From: Ignavibacteriota bacterium
Lineage (GTDB): Bacteria > Bacteroidota > Ignavibacteria > Ignavibacteriales > Melioribacteraceae
Length of the DNA: 64,000 bases
Assembly (NCBI GenBank): GCA_016716225.1
Contig: JADJWT010000001.1
Coordinates: forward strand, 3,110,501 to 3,174,500
Direction: 5' to 3'
This document shows, in pieces, positions 63,482 to 64,000 of the stretch. Position numbers and translations under genes: made by a program. Every line of letters begins with the position of its first letter. Position 1 is the stretch's first letter. Below the pieces are notes generated by a model. The model searched no databases. It worked only from the letters and a program-made list of their open reading frames with translations, and was not told the DNA's origin.

Positions 63482-64000
63482 ATGAAAAGATTAATTTTTA
63501 TAATAATTTTGTTTATTTCAATTTCTACAAACGCTCAAATCGAAAATTCGCTAAATCCTGAAATTCAAATTTCACCAAAATTATCTTGGTCAGAAAGAAT
63601 TGCACAATCATTTGTTTTGCGTCATCCCGGCTCAGTAACTTATGATAAATACATGACAAAAAATAATTGGAATTATGAGCAAGGCGTTATGCTTGAAGCA
63701 ATGAAAAAAATGTATGAATTTACCGGCGATTTACAATATTATAAATTCATTAAAGAAAATATTAATCAATTTGTTAATGATAATGGTGAAATTAAAACTT
63801 ATAAAATTTCAGAGTTTAATATAGATCACATCAATGCCGGAAGGGCTTTGCTGTATTTGTATGAAAATGAAAAATTAGAAAAATATAAATTTGCAATTGA
63901 TTCTTTACGAAAACAAATTGAATTACATCCAAGAACGTTAAGTGGAGGATTTTGGCATAAAAAAATTTATCCATATCAAATGTGGCTTGATGGACTTTTT
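63482..64000 (+). CDS. GH88/GH105-like unsaturated glycuronyl hydrolase, 5' part
   Basis: Starts at ATG 63482 and runs off the right edge with 173 codons read. A signal peptide (MKRLIFIIILFISISTNAQ) is followed by an alpha/alpha-barrel start: RIAQSFVLRHPGSVTYDKY, WNYEQGVMLEAMKKMYEFTG, FNIDHINAGRALLYLYE and GGFWHKKIYPYQMWLDGLF. The last two blocks are typical of GH105 rhamnogalacturonyl hydrolases, which remove unsaturated uronic acids left by lyases. The catalytic Asp is expected in the DHINAG region. With GH78 and a beta-helix protein in the window, pectin- or ulvan-like substrates fit. Confidence 0.82.
   Translation, partial: MKRLIFIIILFISISTNAQIENSLNPEIQISPKLSWSERIAQSFVLRHPGSVTYDKYMTKNNWNYEQGVMLEAMKKMYEFTGDLQYYKFIKENINQFVNDNGEIKTYKISEFNIDHINAGRALLYLYENEKLEKYKFAIDSLRKQIELHPRTLSGGFWHKKIYPYQMWLDGLF

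Overview
The window is AT-rich and densely coded. It looks like a chromosomal segment of a heterotrophic member of the Ignavibacteria (Bacteroidota/Chlorobiota group). Supports are three C-terminal type IX secretion (T9SS) sorting tails of the 'YPNPFNP...GREVKTLVN...PSGVYFYKL' type, a DUF3078 protein, a TonB-dependent receptor, many Tat- and lipoprotein-exported sugar enzymes, and a single-chain pyruvate:ferredoxin oxidoreductase. The phylum call is an inference from these families; no rRNA is present.

Layout. 1-465: the tail of an unknown gene and an amber-interrupted lipoprotein remnant. 471-14907: a long co-directional carbohydrate block (sialidase-like protein, aldose epimerase, PfkB kinase, DUF3078 protein, SemiSWEET, TIM-barrel isomerase-like protein, phosphoesterase, two DUF1080 proteins, two Gfo/Idh/MocA oxidoreductases, DUF6807/PmoA-like, DoxX, ChbG-like deacetylase). 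15142-21880: Na+/solute symporter, GDPD, secreted beta-helix protein, DHDPS-family aldolase, PHP protein. 21888-25410 (minus): propeller protein and SGNH protein. 25659-35049: a second carbohydrate block (TIM barrel, DUF1080, tetraheme cytochrome/FGE-like fusion, Gfo/Idh/MocA, GH78, TonB receptor). 35324-39957: nifJ and a dihydroorotate-dehydrogenase-like gene. 40076-45148: a T9SS repeat region with one large secreted protein, two extra sorting-tail fragments, an apparently foreign esterase and a serA scrap. 45234-48513: a tight ATP-grasp / GCS2 / ATP-grasp-like operon. 48581-49900 (minus): membrane protein and M48 protease. 50119-54148: coiled-coil protein, longin-like/OmpA membrane protein, Rab-like GTPase and sigma-54 activator. 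54149-55767: folded non-coding DNA, an orphan histidine kinase and a tRNA 3' fragment. 55768-61275: sugar nucleotidyltransferase, sugar kinase, Dabb protein, D-lactate-dehydrogenase-type flavoprotein. 61500-63306: excisionase-like HTH gene and a dead IS3-family element. 63482-end: start of a GH88/GH105-like hydrolase.

How the genes work together. The exported Gfo/Idh/MocA enzymes, DUF1080 proteins and TIM-barrel proteins fit the oxidative 3-keto-glycoside route of glycan cleavage, run in the periplasm beside ordinary hydrolases (GH78 rhamnosidase, sialidase-like, GH88/105-like). Uptake would use the TonB receptor, symporter and SemiSWEET. Variants of a 12-bp palindrome, AAACNATNGTTT, lie upstream of four of these transcription units and suggest one LacI-type regulon whose regulator is outside the window.

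The best candidates for an undescribed system are the GTPase/longin-like/OmpA/sigma-54 cluster, whose GTPase has lost the canonical DxxGQ residues, and the ATP-grasp/GCS2 peptide-ligase operon.
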